The notes: generated by a model from the sequence alone, not told the origin. A stretch of 64,000 bases of DNA from Leptospiraceae bacterium (GCA_024233835.1 JACKPC010000005.1:398702-462701); one strand, 5' to 3'; counted from the stretch's first letter, positions 33,546 to 41,990 are shown. Made by a program: numbers and translations.

Positions 33546-35160
33546 ATCTATCACTCCTATCTAAATACATGTGAAAAATCTTTTGAATAGAATCTCTATC
33601 CTCTTTGGAAACTTGACCCTCTTCACGCAGTCGAGATTCAAAAAATAGCAACGCTTCTCTCTGCATATCCTCCGGAATTTCAGAGGCCCCTATAGCCATA
33701 TCTTCACAGAGAGAGAAAAAAACATCCTCAGCGGAAATGTTATTTTCTGTAATCGGACTTAACGCAAAACCCCGTTTTATTTGACCTGCCAGGGTTTTTA
33801 CCTCTTCTCGATTCCGTTCCCAGTCAGTCTTCTTATTGCCATAGTATCCCTCACCGAGAACCACGGCGCGTTCGTTCTGGCAAATATACTCGATTTTGTT
33901 GGCATCCACTGCTACCGGAAAATTACAAAACCTGCGTTTCAAAAGAACTTTCTGTCCTTTTAAATCAGGAGAAACATAGTATTTATTTTTATCCAACACT
34001 ACCTCGCCGAATCCATCTACAGAGGCAATCTCAGGCTCAGTTCTCGCATATACAAAGTCCTGTCTCTGTGGTAAAACAGGTTCCATAGTAAGTCCTGATT
34101 CCCATTTCGAATAAAACCCTTTTTCAAAGTTATACTTTACAACCTCAGTTTCCATGAATTCCTTAAAGGCTTCAAATCGGTCTTCGTGTTCCATGAAATT
34201 ACGAATCATAAAACCAAACTTTCTCTCAAACCTCTGGTTGTAACGAATCCTCGATTCTACAGCCCCGGTCGAATTGGCCCTTCCCGCCTCGTGAGTAAGG
34301 TGATTGATTCCAAAGTAGTAATTGAAATTAGCAAAGGCCTTACTACGAAAACCTGAACCAGGGTCGGAATAAATGTTCAGTGGCAGACCGCAAAGAGGAT
34401 TCTCCCGGTTTTGTTTCCGGTTCATAAAGTAAATCATCGCTGTCAATAGGTCATCTGCATTTTCACCCAGACCATTATCAGCAAAGAAAATAACATCGAA
34501 AGCTTTTGAATAAACATCTACAACATGATAACCCCAGATTCTCCTGAGTCCTAACCGTTCCAATCGGTCTCTACCATGGGAAGTATCCGCTTTAAAGGTA
34601 GTATCATAAATCAGTTTTTTAGCTTTTGCTCTTGCATCAACGTAAATTGAAATAGCCGGAGAGGCATCGACTTGCAACCACTGATTTGAAAATTCGGCTT
34701 TTAGATGAATGGCTGCTCTATCACGTTTCATGCCTTCCGCGTTCAAACTAAATTTTCTTAGATAAAAGTCCATAGTTGATACTGAATAATTTTTTGTTAT
34801 CAATCCTTTATCTATAGCCAGTGAAATAGCGTCTTTCGTAGTCTCAAAAACGCCTTTTTTATACATCTTACCCGAATCAGAAGTGGCATGGCCGAACTTA
34901 ATAGCTGCTATTACCTTTACATCCTGAATCAGTTGTTCTTCACAGGCTACCCTCGGCTTGCCACGGTCAGAGCGTGTTTTCACGCTCTTTCCTTCTTTGA
35001 ATTTTTTAATCCCTCTATACCAGATGTCTCTTGTCAGGCCTGGAGTGTTTTCGATTAAACCATCGCGAAACGCCCCTTTCTCTTTATTGGTTTTCAGACC
35101 TGAGTAAATCATATACTGGTTTCGAAAGAATTCGTCGCTAAACTGCAATTTCTTTCTCAT
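33526..35160 (-). CDS. MuA-like DDE transposase
   Basis: 544 residues from the ATG at 35160, six bases after GGAGG. The catalytic triad is visible: Asp165 in WLQVDASP, Asp266 in NIYSDPGSGF, Glu302 in STGAVESRIRYN, with the 35-residue D-E spacing of the rve fold. The N-terminal part holds the end-binding helix domains; the C-terminal part (after KVLLKRRFCNFPVAVDANKI beta domain) would bind MuB. It catalyses replicative transposition of the phage. Confidence 0.92.
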   Translation of the reverse strand: MRKKLQFSDEFFRNQYMIYSGLKTNKEKGAFRDGLIENTPGLTRDIWYRGIKKFKEGKSVKTRSDRGKPRVACEEQLIQDVKVIAAIKFGHATSDSGKMYKKGVFETTKDAISLAIDKGLITKNYSVSTMDFYLRKFSLNAEGMKRDRAAIHLKAEFSNQWLQVDASPAISIYVDARAKAKKLIYDTTFKADTSHGRDRLERLGLRRIWGYHVVDVYSKAFDVIFFADNGLGENADDLLTAMIYFMNRKQNRENPLCGLPLNIYSDPGSGFRSKAFANFNYYFGINHLTHEAGRANSTGAVESRIRYNQRFERKFGFMIRNFMEHEDRFEAFKEFMETEVVKYNFEKGFYSKWESGLTMEPVLPQRQDFVYARTEPEIASVDGFGEVVLDKNKYYVSPDLKGQKVLLKRRFCNFPVAVDANKIEYICQNERAVVLGEGYYGNKKTDWERNREEVKTLAGQIKRGFALSPITENNISAEDVFFSLCEDMAIGASEIPEDMQREALLFFESRLREEGQVSKEDRDSIQKIFHMYLDRSDRYETARS

Positions 35161-35161
35161 C

Positions 35162-35965
35162 TTATTCCTCCGCGTCAACTACCTCGGCATCCTGAATGGC
35201 TCCACGTTCCTGCAACTTACGACTTACAGAAGGTTCCAATATCTCTAAAGCCTTGTGCATTCTCGCAAAGATACTGGACTCAGTAGTCAGGACCTCGATG
35301 TCATCTGTAATCTGGTTTCTCTGAATCAGATTGTCAAATTTCTCCAGGGACGAATAAAACTCTAAAAGACCGGCCATCACAGTTTTTTTGGAACGAATCG
35401 GCTCAAATTTACCCAGAGCAATTTCATCCTCCAGATTTTGCAAGCTACCCTCAGCCTTTTTCTTATCTGCAATCTCTTTGTCTAATTTGGCTTTTAATTC
35501 TTTATTCTCCTTTTTGATTTTTTCATTCATCTTTTCAATTTTAGCCAGTCTTCCGTGAATCAACTCCTTGATTTCCGCATCGTTTGCCTGTTCAGCAGAC
35601 TCCACAAATTCCGGATCCTGAATCAACTGCAAAGCTTTGGTGATTCCAACTTCGGAAATGGCCTTTACTTTCTCTGCACTGGAAAACGATTCAGCCAGAC
35701 GAATGTAGTTACGAACCGTTCTATCACTCAGGTTCATATACTCATAGGCATATTCCTTCATGCTGGCACAACCGCGAATCAAATAGAGCTTGCTATCGCG
35801 AATAGTTTTCAGGGACGTAGCAATCACATGAGCACCCATTCCAATCTGCATTTCGCAGAACGTTAAACGGGCGAAATCATCCCCTGAAAAAACAATCGTT
35901 TCTTTCGTTTCCGGGTCCTCTGTTTCCAACACTCCATTATTTTCTAAAACTGTTAATTCTGACAT
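35162..35965 (-). CDS. Phage regulatory protein, DUF3102/ParB-N-like with coiled coil
   Basis: 267 residues from the ATG at 35965, eight bases after GGAG. FCEMQIGMGAHVIATSLKTI, MKEYAYEYMNLSDRTVRNYI and RLAESF are typical of phage proteins with a HTH for DNA binding; a coiled coil (LAKIEKMNEKIKKENKELKA...) and an acidic tail (AEVVDAEE) follow. It stands directly before MuA. A role in replication or in regulation of transposition is plausible. Confidence 0.6.
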   Translation of the reverse strand: MSELTVLENNGVLETEDPETKETIVFSGDDFARLTFCEMQIGMGAHVIATSLKTIRDSKLYLIRGCASMKEYAYEYMNLSDRTVRNYIRLAESFSSAEKVKAISEVGITKALQLIQDPEFVESAEQANDAEIKELIHGRLAKIEKMNEKIKKENKELKAKLDKEIADKKKAEGSLQNLEDEIALGKFEPIRSKKTVMAGLLEFYSSLEKFDNLIQRNQITDDIEVLTTESSIFARMHKALEILEPSVSRKLQERGAIQDAEVVDAEE

Positions 35966-35966
35966 A

Positions 35967-36215
35967 TTACATCTCCATGTAAAATTTTTGGTTAAGTTTA
36001 AAATAGTCATAGCACTGTTTTAACAGTGTCTGAGACAATTTATACGCCTTACCGTTATTCGACAAAATCCCATCTTCCTCGAAGGTAATGAGCATTCTCC
36101 TGACAGTAAGGTAATGAATATCCGCTTTAACTGCTATTTCGCTTAAAGTGAAGTGTCTATCCGGATTTTCCAAAAATAGCTTCAGAATAATATTAGCATT
36201 TTTTAAGTATCGCAT
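35967..36215 (-). CDS. Winged-helix protein, 82 aa
   Basis: Contains a winged helix-turn-helix: HFTLSEIAVKADIHYLTVRR, MLITFEEDGILSNNGKAYKL. It overlaps the GemA-like gene by 13 bases. A small DNA-binding regulator of the early operon; partner unknown. Confidence 0.7.
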   Translation of the reverse strand: MRYLKNANIILKLFLENPDRHFTLSEIAVKADIHYLTVRRMLITFEEDGILSNNGKAYKLSQTLLKQCYDYFKLNQKFYMEM

Positions 36216-36592
36216 TGTCGTTTTAGTATATCCTTTAAAGCCTCAATAATCCTTGATTTATCCTTCACACTCAATTCAGAATAGTCACTCTTACCCATTC
36301 GCTTCATAATCCCGGAAAGGTAAGCTGCCGGGCTTTCAACCTTCAGCTTCATGACAAGACTCTGGATGTAATCATCCTGTGAAAACTTCTGTCTTATCTG
36401 TTTTTTACTCTCACCTTTCAGGACTTCAATGATTTCCAGTAACTCAATTTCGCTTAAATCCTTGATAGACTCTTTATGAGTCTTTTCATATATAATAGTA
36501 TGTAAAAGTTCGTTATCTATACCTTTCTCTTTTGCAAGAATAAAGATTTTAGCAACGCGCTTTCGTCTATTTTCTGTAATTTTGCTTGACAT
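36203..36592 (-). CDS. GemA / Mu gp16-like regulatory protein
   Basis: 129 residues with the features of gp16 (DUF1018): FILAKEKGIDNELLHTIIYE, THKESIKDLSEIELLEIIEV and a C-terminal helical part. In Mu, GemA affects host gene expression and DNA relaxation. Lies in the early operon before the transposase. Confidence 0.75.
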   Translation of the reverse strand: MSSKITENRRKRVAKIFILAKEKGIDNELLHTIIYEKTHKESIKDLSEIELLEIIEVLKGESKKQIRQKFSQDDYIQSLVMKLKVESPAAYLSGIMKRMGKSDYSELSVKDKSRIIEALKDILKRQCDT

Positions 36593-36642
36593 ACACCGGC
36601 CTCGCAGTTTATAAACTTTTTAGCTAAACTGCAATTTCGGTC

Positions 36643-36900
36643 TTACGCCGATTTGGCCTCCTGATTTTTAAGCCAGGCTTCCCTGGCTTTTATTCTTTTA
36701 CTGAGCTTCACATAGTATTCTTTCATCTCATCTGTCTGTAAGTATTTGGGTAGTTTACTAAACGAACTGGGATTACTCCCGGCCCGAAACATCTCCTCAC
36801 AGTGAGCTTTCCAGAAATCAATATCCCTGAGAACCTGCAATTCATTAGGCATTTGTTCGGTTCCGCAGACAGGACAAAATTGGGCATGAACGTAAAGCAT
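36643..36900 (-). CDS. Hypothetical early protein with CxxC, 85 aa
   Basis: Begins MLYVHAQFCPVCGTEQMPNE, a CxxC knuckle, then helical basic sequence (YVKLSKRIKAREAWLKNQEA). No family recognised. Its start lies one base before the stop of the upstream gene region, in the early operon. Confidence 0.5.
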   Translation of the reverse strand: MLYVHAQFCPVCGTEQMPNELQVLRDIDFWKAHCEEMFRAGSNPSSFSKLPKYLQTDEMKEYYVKLSKRIKAREAWLKNQEAKSA

Positions 36901-36901
36901 C

Positions 36902-37336
36902 TTATCTCGGTTTAATCTCCCAGGATTCTACAGGCTTTAGCTCAACCAGCCCGCGTAGATTTTCACTGAGTTCATCAACCCCATCTTTTACCAGGTTCTT
37001 AGTAATTTGCTGAACTCCAAAACTCTGTTTATCAGAGAAGTAAACCAGAAATGATTCTCCCAGAATTTCCCTTGCCCTAACAACATTGATGGGGGGAAGA
37101 ATCCAGCTATTACTGATTTTCAGGCTTATATCACCAAATTCACAGCTGAGTTTTCCGGATTCTTTTAGCAGGGGATAAAGCTCTTCTTTCATGGCCTTCA
37201 TCCGCTCATTCAGTCTGTCAGATTGGGCTTTTAGTTTTAAAAGCTTTTCGACAGTAGACTGTGCGTTTTTCTTGCCTGCATTACGGCTGGTTTTTCTTGT
37301 ATTTGTTTTTGTGTTAGTTTTTGTTTTAGTTGGCAT
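36902..37336 (-). CDS. Early protein with Lys/Thr-rich start and coiled coil, 144 aa
   Basis: Disordered basic N-terminus of repeated TKTNT units (residues 1-26), then a coiled coil (VEKLLKLKAQSDRLNERMKA) and a small alpha/beta domain. Helix followed by mixed domain recalls Mu Gam-like nuclease inhibitors or Gp157, but no signature decides. Confidence 0.5.
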   Translation of the reverse strand: MPTKTKTNTKTNTRKTSRNAGKKNAQSTVEKLLKLKAQSDRLNERMKAMKEELYPLLKESGKLSCEFGDISLKISNSWILPPINVVRAREILGESFLVYFSDKQSFGVQQITKNLVKDGVDELSENLRGLVELKPVESWEIKPR

Positions 37337-37580
37337 CTTGTTCCTCTTTTATTTGATTATCTAATTCAGCTATAGCTTTCTTTTCCAGCTCGACCTCTAC
37401 ACCAAAGCGAGCATTCCATTCAAAGAACTCCTCAGACAGATTTTTCTCAGCCAGGAAAACCTCGGCTCTTGCGTATTGCTCAAGGAGTAGTTCATAGCTG
37501 GTATAAAAACCGAGATGCAATTCTCTGTGAGAAAGTTTTGTTTGCTCTTTTACCATTTTTACAAGTGTATCTTTAGGCAT
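37326..37580 (-). CDS. Hypothetical early protein, 84 aa
   Basis: Acidic and helical (ELLLEQYARAEVFLAEKNLS, EFFEWNARFGVEVELEKKAI). No family recognised. It overlaps the downstream gene by 11 bases and follows the upstream gene by one base. Confidence 0.45.
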   Translation of the reverse strand: MPKDTLVKMVKEQTKLSHRELHLGFYTSYELLLEQYARAEVFLAEKNLSEEFFEWNARFGVEVELEKKAIAELDNQIKEEQDAN

Positions 37581-37581
37581 A

Positions 37582-37941
37582 TCAGTCTCCTATGTAAATG
37601 TCGCCAGGACGCTTATTCCGAGTCCGAACCGGTTTTTTTGTGCTGCTGGCTTTCACAGTCATTATTAGATTGTGCATAAGGCCGTTTATATACGCATCTA
37701 CATGCCAGATTTGACCTATCTTGGAAATACGAACCTCGGCAGTCTGCTCAGCCAGGTTCCTATCTACGTAAAAGGGCTGCCCATTAAAATCGATACAACC
37801 GGATTTATCAATCAGGTAAAAAGGAGGCTTGACATTTTCCTCTACCTGATTTATACTTGTGTTAGTTTTTGTTTTAGGGGTAACCTTAGTTGCCCTTTTT
37901 TTTGTTTTTTTCTTTGTAGTGGGTTTATCAGTTGTTTTCAC
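37582..37941 (-). CDS. Hypothetical early protein, 119 aa
   Basis: Basic N-terminus of TKKKTKKRATK type, then LIDKSGCIDFNGQPFYVDRN and EVRISKIGQIWHVDAYINGL. The latter resembles the C-terminal beta domain of integrase-type transposases (an SH3-like fold), suggesting nucleic acid binding, but nothing stronger. Overlaps the upstream gene by 14 bases. Confidence 0.45.
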   Translation of the reverse strand: MKTTDKPTTKKKTKKRATKVTPKTKTNTSINQVEENVKPPFYLIDKSGCIDFNGQPFYVDRNLAEQTAEVRISKIGQIWHVDAYINGLMHNLIMTVKASSTKKPVRTRNKRPGDIYIGD

Positions 37942-38245
37942 GTTTAACCTCTTTGATTCCGAAAAATCCCTGACTTTTAAAGTATTGCTGGTTTGTCAGG
38001 TCTACCAGTTGTGGCTTGGAGGTAGTTGCAGCCAGACGAGATTTAGCACTCAGGTAAATGATAGCCGACTCCCTGTCCTCATCCGGTTTGATGGTAATCT
38101 CCAGAATGATTTTACGAGGAGCAGATGCCCAGGTGCGTTTGTCGTTGATATTTTCCCTGACCTCTTGCAAACGTTCATCGAAAATCTGCGAAATTTCTCC
38201 ATTAGCAATTTGCTTCAACGTTAATTCAGCGATAGGAGTTTTCAT
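37928..38245 (-). CDS. Hypothetical early protein, 105 aa
   Basis: Pattern AELTLKQIANGEISQIFDER and KIILEITIKPDEDRESAIIY resembles a group of phage proteins (replication/terminase regulators) with LA-x-G-x-x-EQF starts. No function known. Confidence 0.5.
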   Translation of the reverse strand: MKTPIAELTLKQIANGEISQIFDERLQEVRENINDKRTWASAPRKIILEITIKPDEDRESAIIYLSAKSRLAATTSKPQLVDLTNQQYFKSQGFFGIKEVKRENN

Positions 38246-38250
38246 TTTTC

Positions 38251-38604
38251 TTATACCTCACTTTTATGGGCGTGCAAATCCCGCGCGCCTCCGGCAATTT
38301 CAAAATTGCCAGGTTGCATTCCCTGTGTGTCCGAAACTTTTCGTGTTTCACCAATTCTCCTACCTCCGGAAACGATACCAAAAGCCAGAATGTTACTGCG
38401 CTTCCCAGGACTGTTTTCATAACCTTGCGTTCCTTCCTTTTCTAAAAAAGTTTTTACAATCGATTGAATGGCATATTCTACCGCAGAATCAGCCGGCATA
38501 ATTACCATAGAACGTCCGCTTCGAACTAAACGTTCTTCTAACTCTTCAACCAAAACATTCAAATTACAGGTCTTTAATTCTAATCTTAATTCGTCTTCTG
38601 TCAT
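38251..38604 (-). CDS. Hypothetical early protein, 117 aa
   Basis: Begins MTEDELRLELKTCNLNVLVE. No recognised family; contains a Gly-rich part (AFGIVSGGRRIGE) and a basic end. Overlaps the neighbouring gene at 38601 by 4 bases. Confidence 0.4.
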   Translation of the reverse strand: MTEDELRLELKTCNLNVLVEELEERLVRSGRSMVIMPADSAVEYAIQSIVKTFLEKEGTQGYENSPGKRSNILAFGIVSGGRRIGETRKVSDTQGMQPGNFEIAGGARDLHAHKSEV

Positions 38605-38879
38605 ATAGCCTTCTTAAACAGTTCCAACTGTTTGAAATAGTTCTGAGGCAATATGGTTACCTGCAAACTCAGGTCTGAATTAAAATAGGTAATCGGGGCC
38701 TGAATCACCCAGCTTTCGATGATAGCTGTTAAAAGTCTGTCATCCCTGTAGTTTTGAACTCTACCTGTAATCATGTATTCCAGTCGTGATGCCAGGTTTT
38801 TCAGAGTTGCTTTGGCTCCTTTACCAAGAACCCTATAGCCCTCCAATTGGTTTATAGTTCTAACCCTCGGTTTTCTCAT
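38601..38879 (-). CDS. Hypothetical early protein, 92 aa
   Basis: Start at 38879 (MRKPRVRTINQLEGYRVLGK), overlapping the stop region of the upstream gene. Contains KATLKNLASRLEYMITGRVQ. No family recognised. Confidence 0.45.
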   Translation of the reverse strand: MRKPRVRTINQLEGYRVLGKGAKATLKNLASRLEYMITGRVQNYRDDRLLTAIIESWVIQAPITYFNSDLSLQVTILPQNYFKQLELFKKAI

Positions 38880-39147
38880 TGTCTGTATCCTCAATATCAA
38901 AACACTTAAGAGTATGCTTAAACCCTTTTAATGCCAATCTAACGTCTATCCTGCAATCCTGAATGGCTCTTTCCAGATCATAGATAAACTGAGTCCGGAG
39001 TTCATCACTGAGAGCCCTATCTGCCAGAGTGGCAAAGTTCAGAACTGTTTCCATACTGGTAGAAACCCAGTCCAATTCAACCAGTAGATAGCGGTAATAT
39101 TCTAATATTACATCAATCTTAACCGGCTTTTTCGTTTTATTCTTCAT
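38860..39147 (-). CDS. Hypothetical early protein, 95 aa
   Basis: Helical protein (EYYRYLLVELDWVSTSMETV, FIYDLERAIQDCRIDVRLAL). No family recognised; stop overlaps the next gene. Confidence 0.45.
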   Translation of the reverse strand: MKNKTKKPVKIDVILEYYRYLLVELDWVSTSMETVLNFATLADRALSDELRTQFIYDLERAIQDCRIDVRLALKGFKHTLKCFDIEDTDNEKTEG

Positions 39148-39686
39148 GCTACACGCTCCTTTTTATTCTTGCCTTTTATGGGAAGTTTTGCAGCGATGTT
39201 TATATGGATATTGCAGGGCTTATCATTAATCATTCCGACAAATCGAAGGGAGGAAGAACCTTTGAAAAGTTTCTTAAGACCCGAAAGCAGGGCTTTGTCT
39301 TTTACATCGTCGATTCTCATACGCAAAGAATCATTGCTAAATGTAAAGCACCCGTCGCCGGCTTCAAATACCGAATGGAACGAATAAAGCCTGTTGATCC
39401 ACCCTTTCAATCCAAACAACAACCGCTTTACTATTTCGCTCATCTCCAGGGGGCCAAAGTGGCTGCTTTTATGGCTCTGGATAGTTCCGGGCTTTGCTCC
39501 TTCATGGCATCGCGTGGCTTCGGAAATAATATCATTAGCGATGAGATGTTCCAATTTAGTATTCAGCTCTAAAAGCATTTCCTTAATTTCGCTCTCATTG
39601 GCAATTGAATCTTCCGCTTTAAATTCAATCCGACTGAGAGCAGCCTGAATTCCTAATTCCACGTCTTTATTCATCCTGGCCTCCAA
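39144..39686 (-). CDS. Hypothetical early protein, 180 aa
   Basis: No family recognised. Contains a helical N-terminal part (ALSRIEFKAEDSIANESEIK) and a beta-rich C-terminal part (SSLRFVGMINDKPCNIHINI). Overlaps both neighbours, typical for the tightly packed early operon. Confidence 0.45.
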   Translation of the reverse strand: MEARMNKDVELGIQAALSRIEFKAEDSIANESEIKEMLLELNTKLEHLIANDIISEATRCHEGAKPGTIQSHKSSHFGPLEMSEIVKRLLFGLKGWINRLYSFHSVFEAGDGCFTFSNDSLRMRIDDVKDKALLSGLKKLFKGSSSLRFVGMINDKPCNIHINIAAKLPIKGKNKKERVA

Positions 39687-40080
39687 ATTGGTTTAACAAA
39701 AACCGAGAGAAAAAACTGATACATTCCACATCATCAGTAATTGTTTTTAAAGTGCACTCGATGAAGTTAACCAATTTATCATCACGTCTATCTGCTAAAT
39801 TCTCAGAGAAATATTTAATATTAAACTCTAAATTCTCAAATGTATCCTCAAGCATCAGAACTACCTGCCCGACCTCGGCATCTGTATATAGACTGCTTAC
39901 GTTAATCTCAACCAAATCCCTATTGATTGTAGTTACAAGGCAACCAACCCAGATAGCGAAATCAGCACGGTCTTTCTTTGGAATACGATTCACCAACTCC
40001 GAAAAGGAATCAATACCTGCCTGAACGTTTTCGAACGGTTTAAACAGCGGAAATTCCAACCTTTCTTCATTCTCGTTCAT
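39667..40080 (-). CDS. Hypothetical early protein, 137 aa
   Basis: Acidic, helical (FENVQAGIDSFSELVNRIPK, NLEFNIKYFSENLADRRDDK). No family recognised. Overlaps the upstream Ner-like gene by 4 bases. Confidence 0.45.
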   Translation of the reverse strand: MNENEERLEFPLFKPFENVQAGIDSFSELVNRIPKKDRADFAIWVGCLVTTINRDLVEINVSSLYTDAEVGQVVLMLEDTFENLEFNIKYFSENLADRRDDKLVNFIECTLKTITDDVECISFFSRFLLNQFGGQDE

Positions 40081-40487
40081 GCTACATTTCTCTCCTTTAA
40101 TTCTATTGAATCGTCGTTGATTGCATCGGCATTACAAACAGCCGAATCCTCGTTTGAATCCTCATTTACATTCCGTGGCACACGGGAATAGGGCTCGCGG
40201 GGCCAGACTCGTAACTGGGGCCAGAGCTGCAAAACCTGCTCATCACTCAGTCCTAAATCAGCCTGAATTGCCGTGATAATAGGAATTATAGCTCTATCAC
40301 CACGAACACAGCTTGAAAAGTTAGCAAATTCATATCCCAGTGTAATTGATGCCTTAGCTATTCCAAGATGCTTCCTGCGAAGAACACTTTTTAGAGTTTT
40401 GTGGTTAGTTATTGTTTTAGGGTCGAAATTGAACGCTTTTTTGGCCGTAGCGTCCAGAATGGCCTGATTTATTTGTTGACCTTTCAT
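40077..40487 (-). CDS. Ner/Cro-like first early-operon protein, 136 aa
   Basis: Start at 40487 (MKGQQINQAILDA), seven bases after AGGAGG; a longer reading would run into the operator region. LKSVLRRKHLGIAKASITLG...SSCVRGDRAIIPIITAIQ is a likely helix-turn-helix of the Ner or Cro type, and a disordered acidic tail follows. Divergent from the repressor gene at 40611, exactly the place of ner in Mu. Probably represses the early or repressor promoter. Confidence 0.6.
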   Translation of the reverse strand: MKGQQINQAILDATAKKAFNFDPKTITNHKTLKSVLRRKHLGIAKASITLGYEFANFSSCVRGDRAIIPIITAIQADLGLSDEQVLQLWPQLRVWPREPYSRVPRNVNEDSNEDSAVCNADAINDDSIELKERNVA

Positions 40488-40515
40488 CGATTCCTCCTGA
40501 TTGTAATTTCCAGAG

Positions 40516-40593
40516 CGGAAATTGATTTCCGTTTTGGTAGTAGTAGTATATTTCACGTATTACGAAAGTCAACAAAAAAATTCTCGTAATACG
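40516..40593. promoter_or_regulatory. Operator region between repressor and early operon
   Basis: Three dyads in 78 bases: CGGAAAT-TG-ATTTCCG (40516-40531, perfect 7-bp arms), CGTATTACG (40556-40564) and CGTAATACG (40585-40593). The two 9-bp palindromes are 29 bp apart and flanked by similar bases (GAAA). They are probably repressor and Ner sites controlling the divergent promoters. Confidence 0.8.
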
Positions 40594-40610
40594 AAAAAAA
40601 GTAGAGTTTT

Positions 40611-41105
40611 ATGGTTGGGAAGCGACTCGATTTAATACGAAAACAAACAGGACAGAGAAAGATTCAATTTGCAGAATCCATAGGACTATCATCCGGAGGG
40701 TATAATGATATTATATCAGGAAGAAATAAGAGTATTTCACGGCCAGTCCTGAAAGCACTCGAATACGGATACTCAGTTAATCCGGATTGGTTGCTGACCG
40801 GTGAGGGAGATATGTTTTTAGAGCCAAAAGGCAATGCAAACACTGGAAATTCCGGAGGGAATATCATCCAGACAAGTGGTTCTGGCAATACTTACAACAT
40901 AAAATATTCCAATAAATACTATTTATCCGACGATGAAGCCGAGCTGGTCGAATCCTACCGGGAGGGAAACGGAAAAAAACTCCTGAAATTACTCGCAAAA
41001 CTACTCCCGGCCATACTCATCGGCTTTATGCTCTACTACTTCTGGCCCCCGGAACAACCCGCCCAGGCCAAGGAACCGAAACTGGAAATCAAACACAAGG
41101 TTTGA
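40611..41105 (+). CDS. CI-like repressor with C-terminal membrane segment
   Basis: 164 residues. N-terminal XRE-type HTH (LIRKQTGQRKIQFAESIGLS, YNDIISGRNKSISRPVLKAL) and the NPDWLLTGEGDMFLEP hinge common in phage repressors. After an NG/S-rich linker the C-terminal part has LLKLLAKLLPAILIGFMLYY, a membrane segment, then PPEQPAQAKEPK. No LexA-type peptidase. A membrane-tied repressor would be unusual. Divergent from the early operon, followed by a membrane Zn-ribbon gene. Confidence 0.8.
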   Translation: MVGKRLDLIRKQTGQRKIQFAESIGLSSGGYNDIISGRNKSISRPVLKALEYGYSVNPDWLLTGEGDMFLEPKGNANTGNSGGNIIQTSGSGNTYNIKYSNKYYLSDDEAELVESYREGNGKKLLKLLAKLLPAILIGFMLYYFWPPEQPAQAKEPKLEIKHKV

Positions 41106-41108
41106 GGT

Positions 41109-41612
41109 GTGGTGATGGATAGTAATAGAAAATTTTACGATTTTATAAAAAAGCACTCAAGAATAATATTATCTATTCTATCCACTATATTCAGTTTTTA
41201 TACTGCATATCTTACCAACTTCTATAAAAGCTTGACATTAGAAAATTATTATGGTATACCCGTTTTTATATTAATCCTTTTAACAGGTATACTGGTAGGT
41301 TTTTCAATGTCAGCGACAATCAACAACAACCAAATAGAAAACAACCCGGATAGTTTTTTTATAGAACTTCCATTACAGGTAATTGAGGTTGAAGGCGAGT
41401 TTCACGAAATACTTGGTGTAAAACTCAAAACCATAGGAAAAAGTCCATCTAAACAGGTTCTACCATCTGTGTATTGTCCGGATTGTCAGATAAAAATGTT
41501 TGAAAGAAAAACCTTTCTGGGTATGTATAAATTTGAATGCGCAAAATGTGGAACCGTTAAAAAATTAAAATATAGTAAGCGTGAACTCATGGAAGTTATA
41601 GCCAGCAAATAA
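41109..41612 (+). CDS. Membrane protein with Zn-ribbon, 167 aa
   Basis: Two transmembrane segments (IILSILSTIFSFYTAYLTNF, GIPVFILILLTGILVGFSMS), then a cytosolic C-terminal part with CPDCQ...CAKCG, a zinc ribbon. Three bases after the repressor gene, so part of the same lysogenic transcript. Superinfection exclusion or immunity is a guess by position. Confidence 0.65.
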   Translation: MVMDSNRKFYDFIKKHSRIILSILSTIFSFYTAYLTNFYKSLTLENYYGIPVFILILLTGILVGFSMSATINNNQIENNPDSFFIELPLQVIEVEGEFHEILGVKLKTIGKSPSKQVLPSVYCPDCQIKMFERKTFLGMYKFECAKCGTVKKLKYSKRELMEVIASK

Positions 41613-41773
41613 AGTATTAATCCAGAGCTTTTAGACTATGAAATTCAGTAATGTGCAAAATTTGCACAAACCAACTAAGAACCAACCAAGTATTAGTTTA
41701 CAGTTCATGCGGACTGTAAATTTACGAGCGGATTGTAAAAGTTTCGTTTAAACCTCGTTTAAATCTCTACTAA

Positions 41774-41861
41774 GGTTCATCCCCACATGCGTGGAGAAAA
41801 GTTTCTTTGCATCCTTTAACACATAAGCCATTCCGGTTCATCCCACATACGTGGAGAAAAG
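41774..41861. CRISPR. Two-repeat, type I-E-like mini CRISPR array
   Basis: Two copies, GGTTCATCCCCACATGCGTG + GAGAAAAG (41774-41801, 28 nt) and a copy lacking one C (41835-41861, 27 nt), separated by 33 nt (41802-41834). Repeat plus spacer is 61, the I-E period. The repeat has the I-E shape (GGTTCATCCCC...GTGG(A)G). No further repeats can be found 61 bp to either side and no cas gene is present. Intergenic stretch 41613-42047 otherwise holds the hairpin structure below and a terminator. Confidence 0.7.
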
Positions 41862-41954
41862 AGTCCATGCAGACACTTGATAACAAGTTATTCATATTAT
41901 AGTATAGTATGAACTCCGGGGCATGGTCTGCTGTTTTTCAGTTCCCGTGGACTC
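41861..41954. other. Nested inverted repeats beside the mini-array
   Basis: GAGTCCA (41861-41867) pairs with TGGACTC (41948-41954), and inside it GCAGAC (41869-41874) pairs with GTCTGC (41926-41931). The loop contains TATTATAGTATAGTATG. It could be a small RNA, a protein-binding site, or chance. Confidence 0.35.
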
Positions 41955-41990
41955 TATGCGTGTTATATAATATAATAAAATTCTGTCAAT

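Noticed and set aside
36902..37336. Assignment as Mu Gam
   Set aside because: Coiled coil and position fit, but no Gam signature can be seen, so only a description is given.
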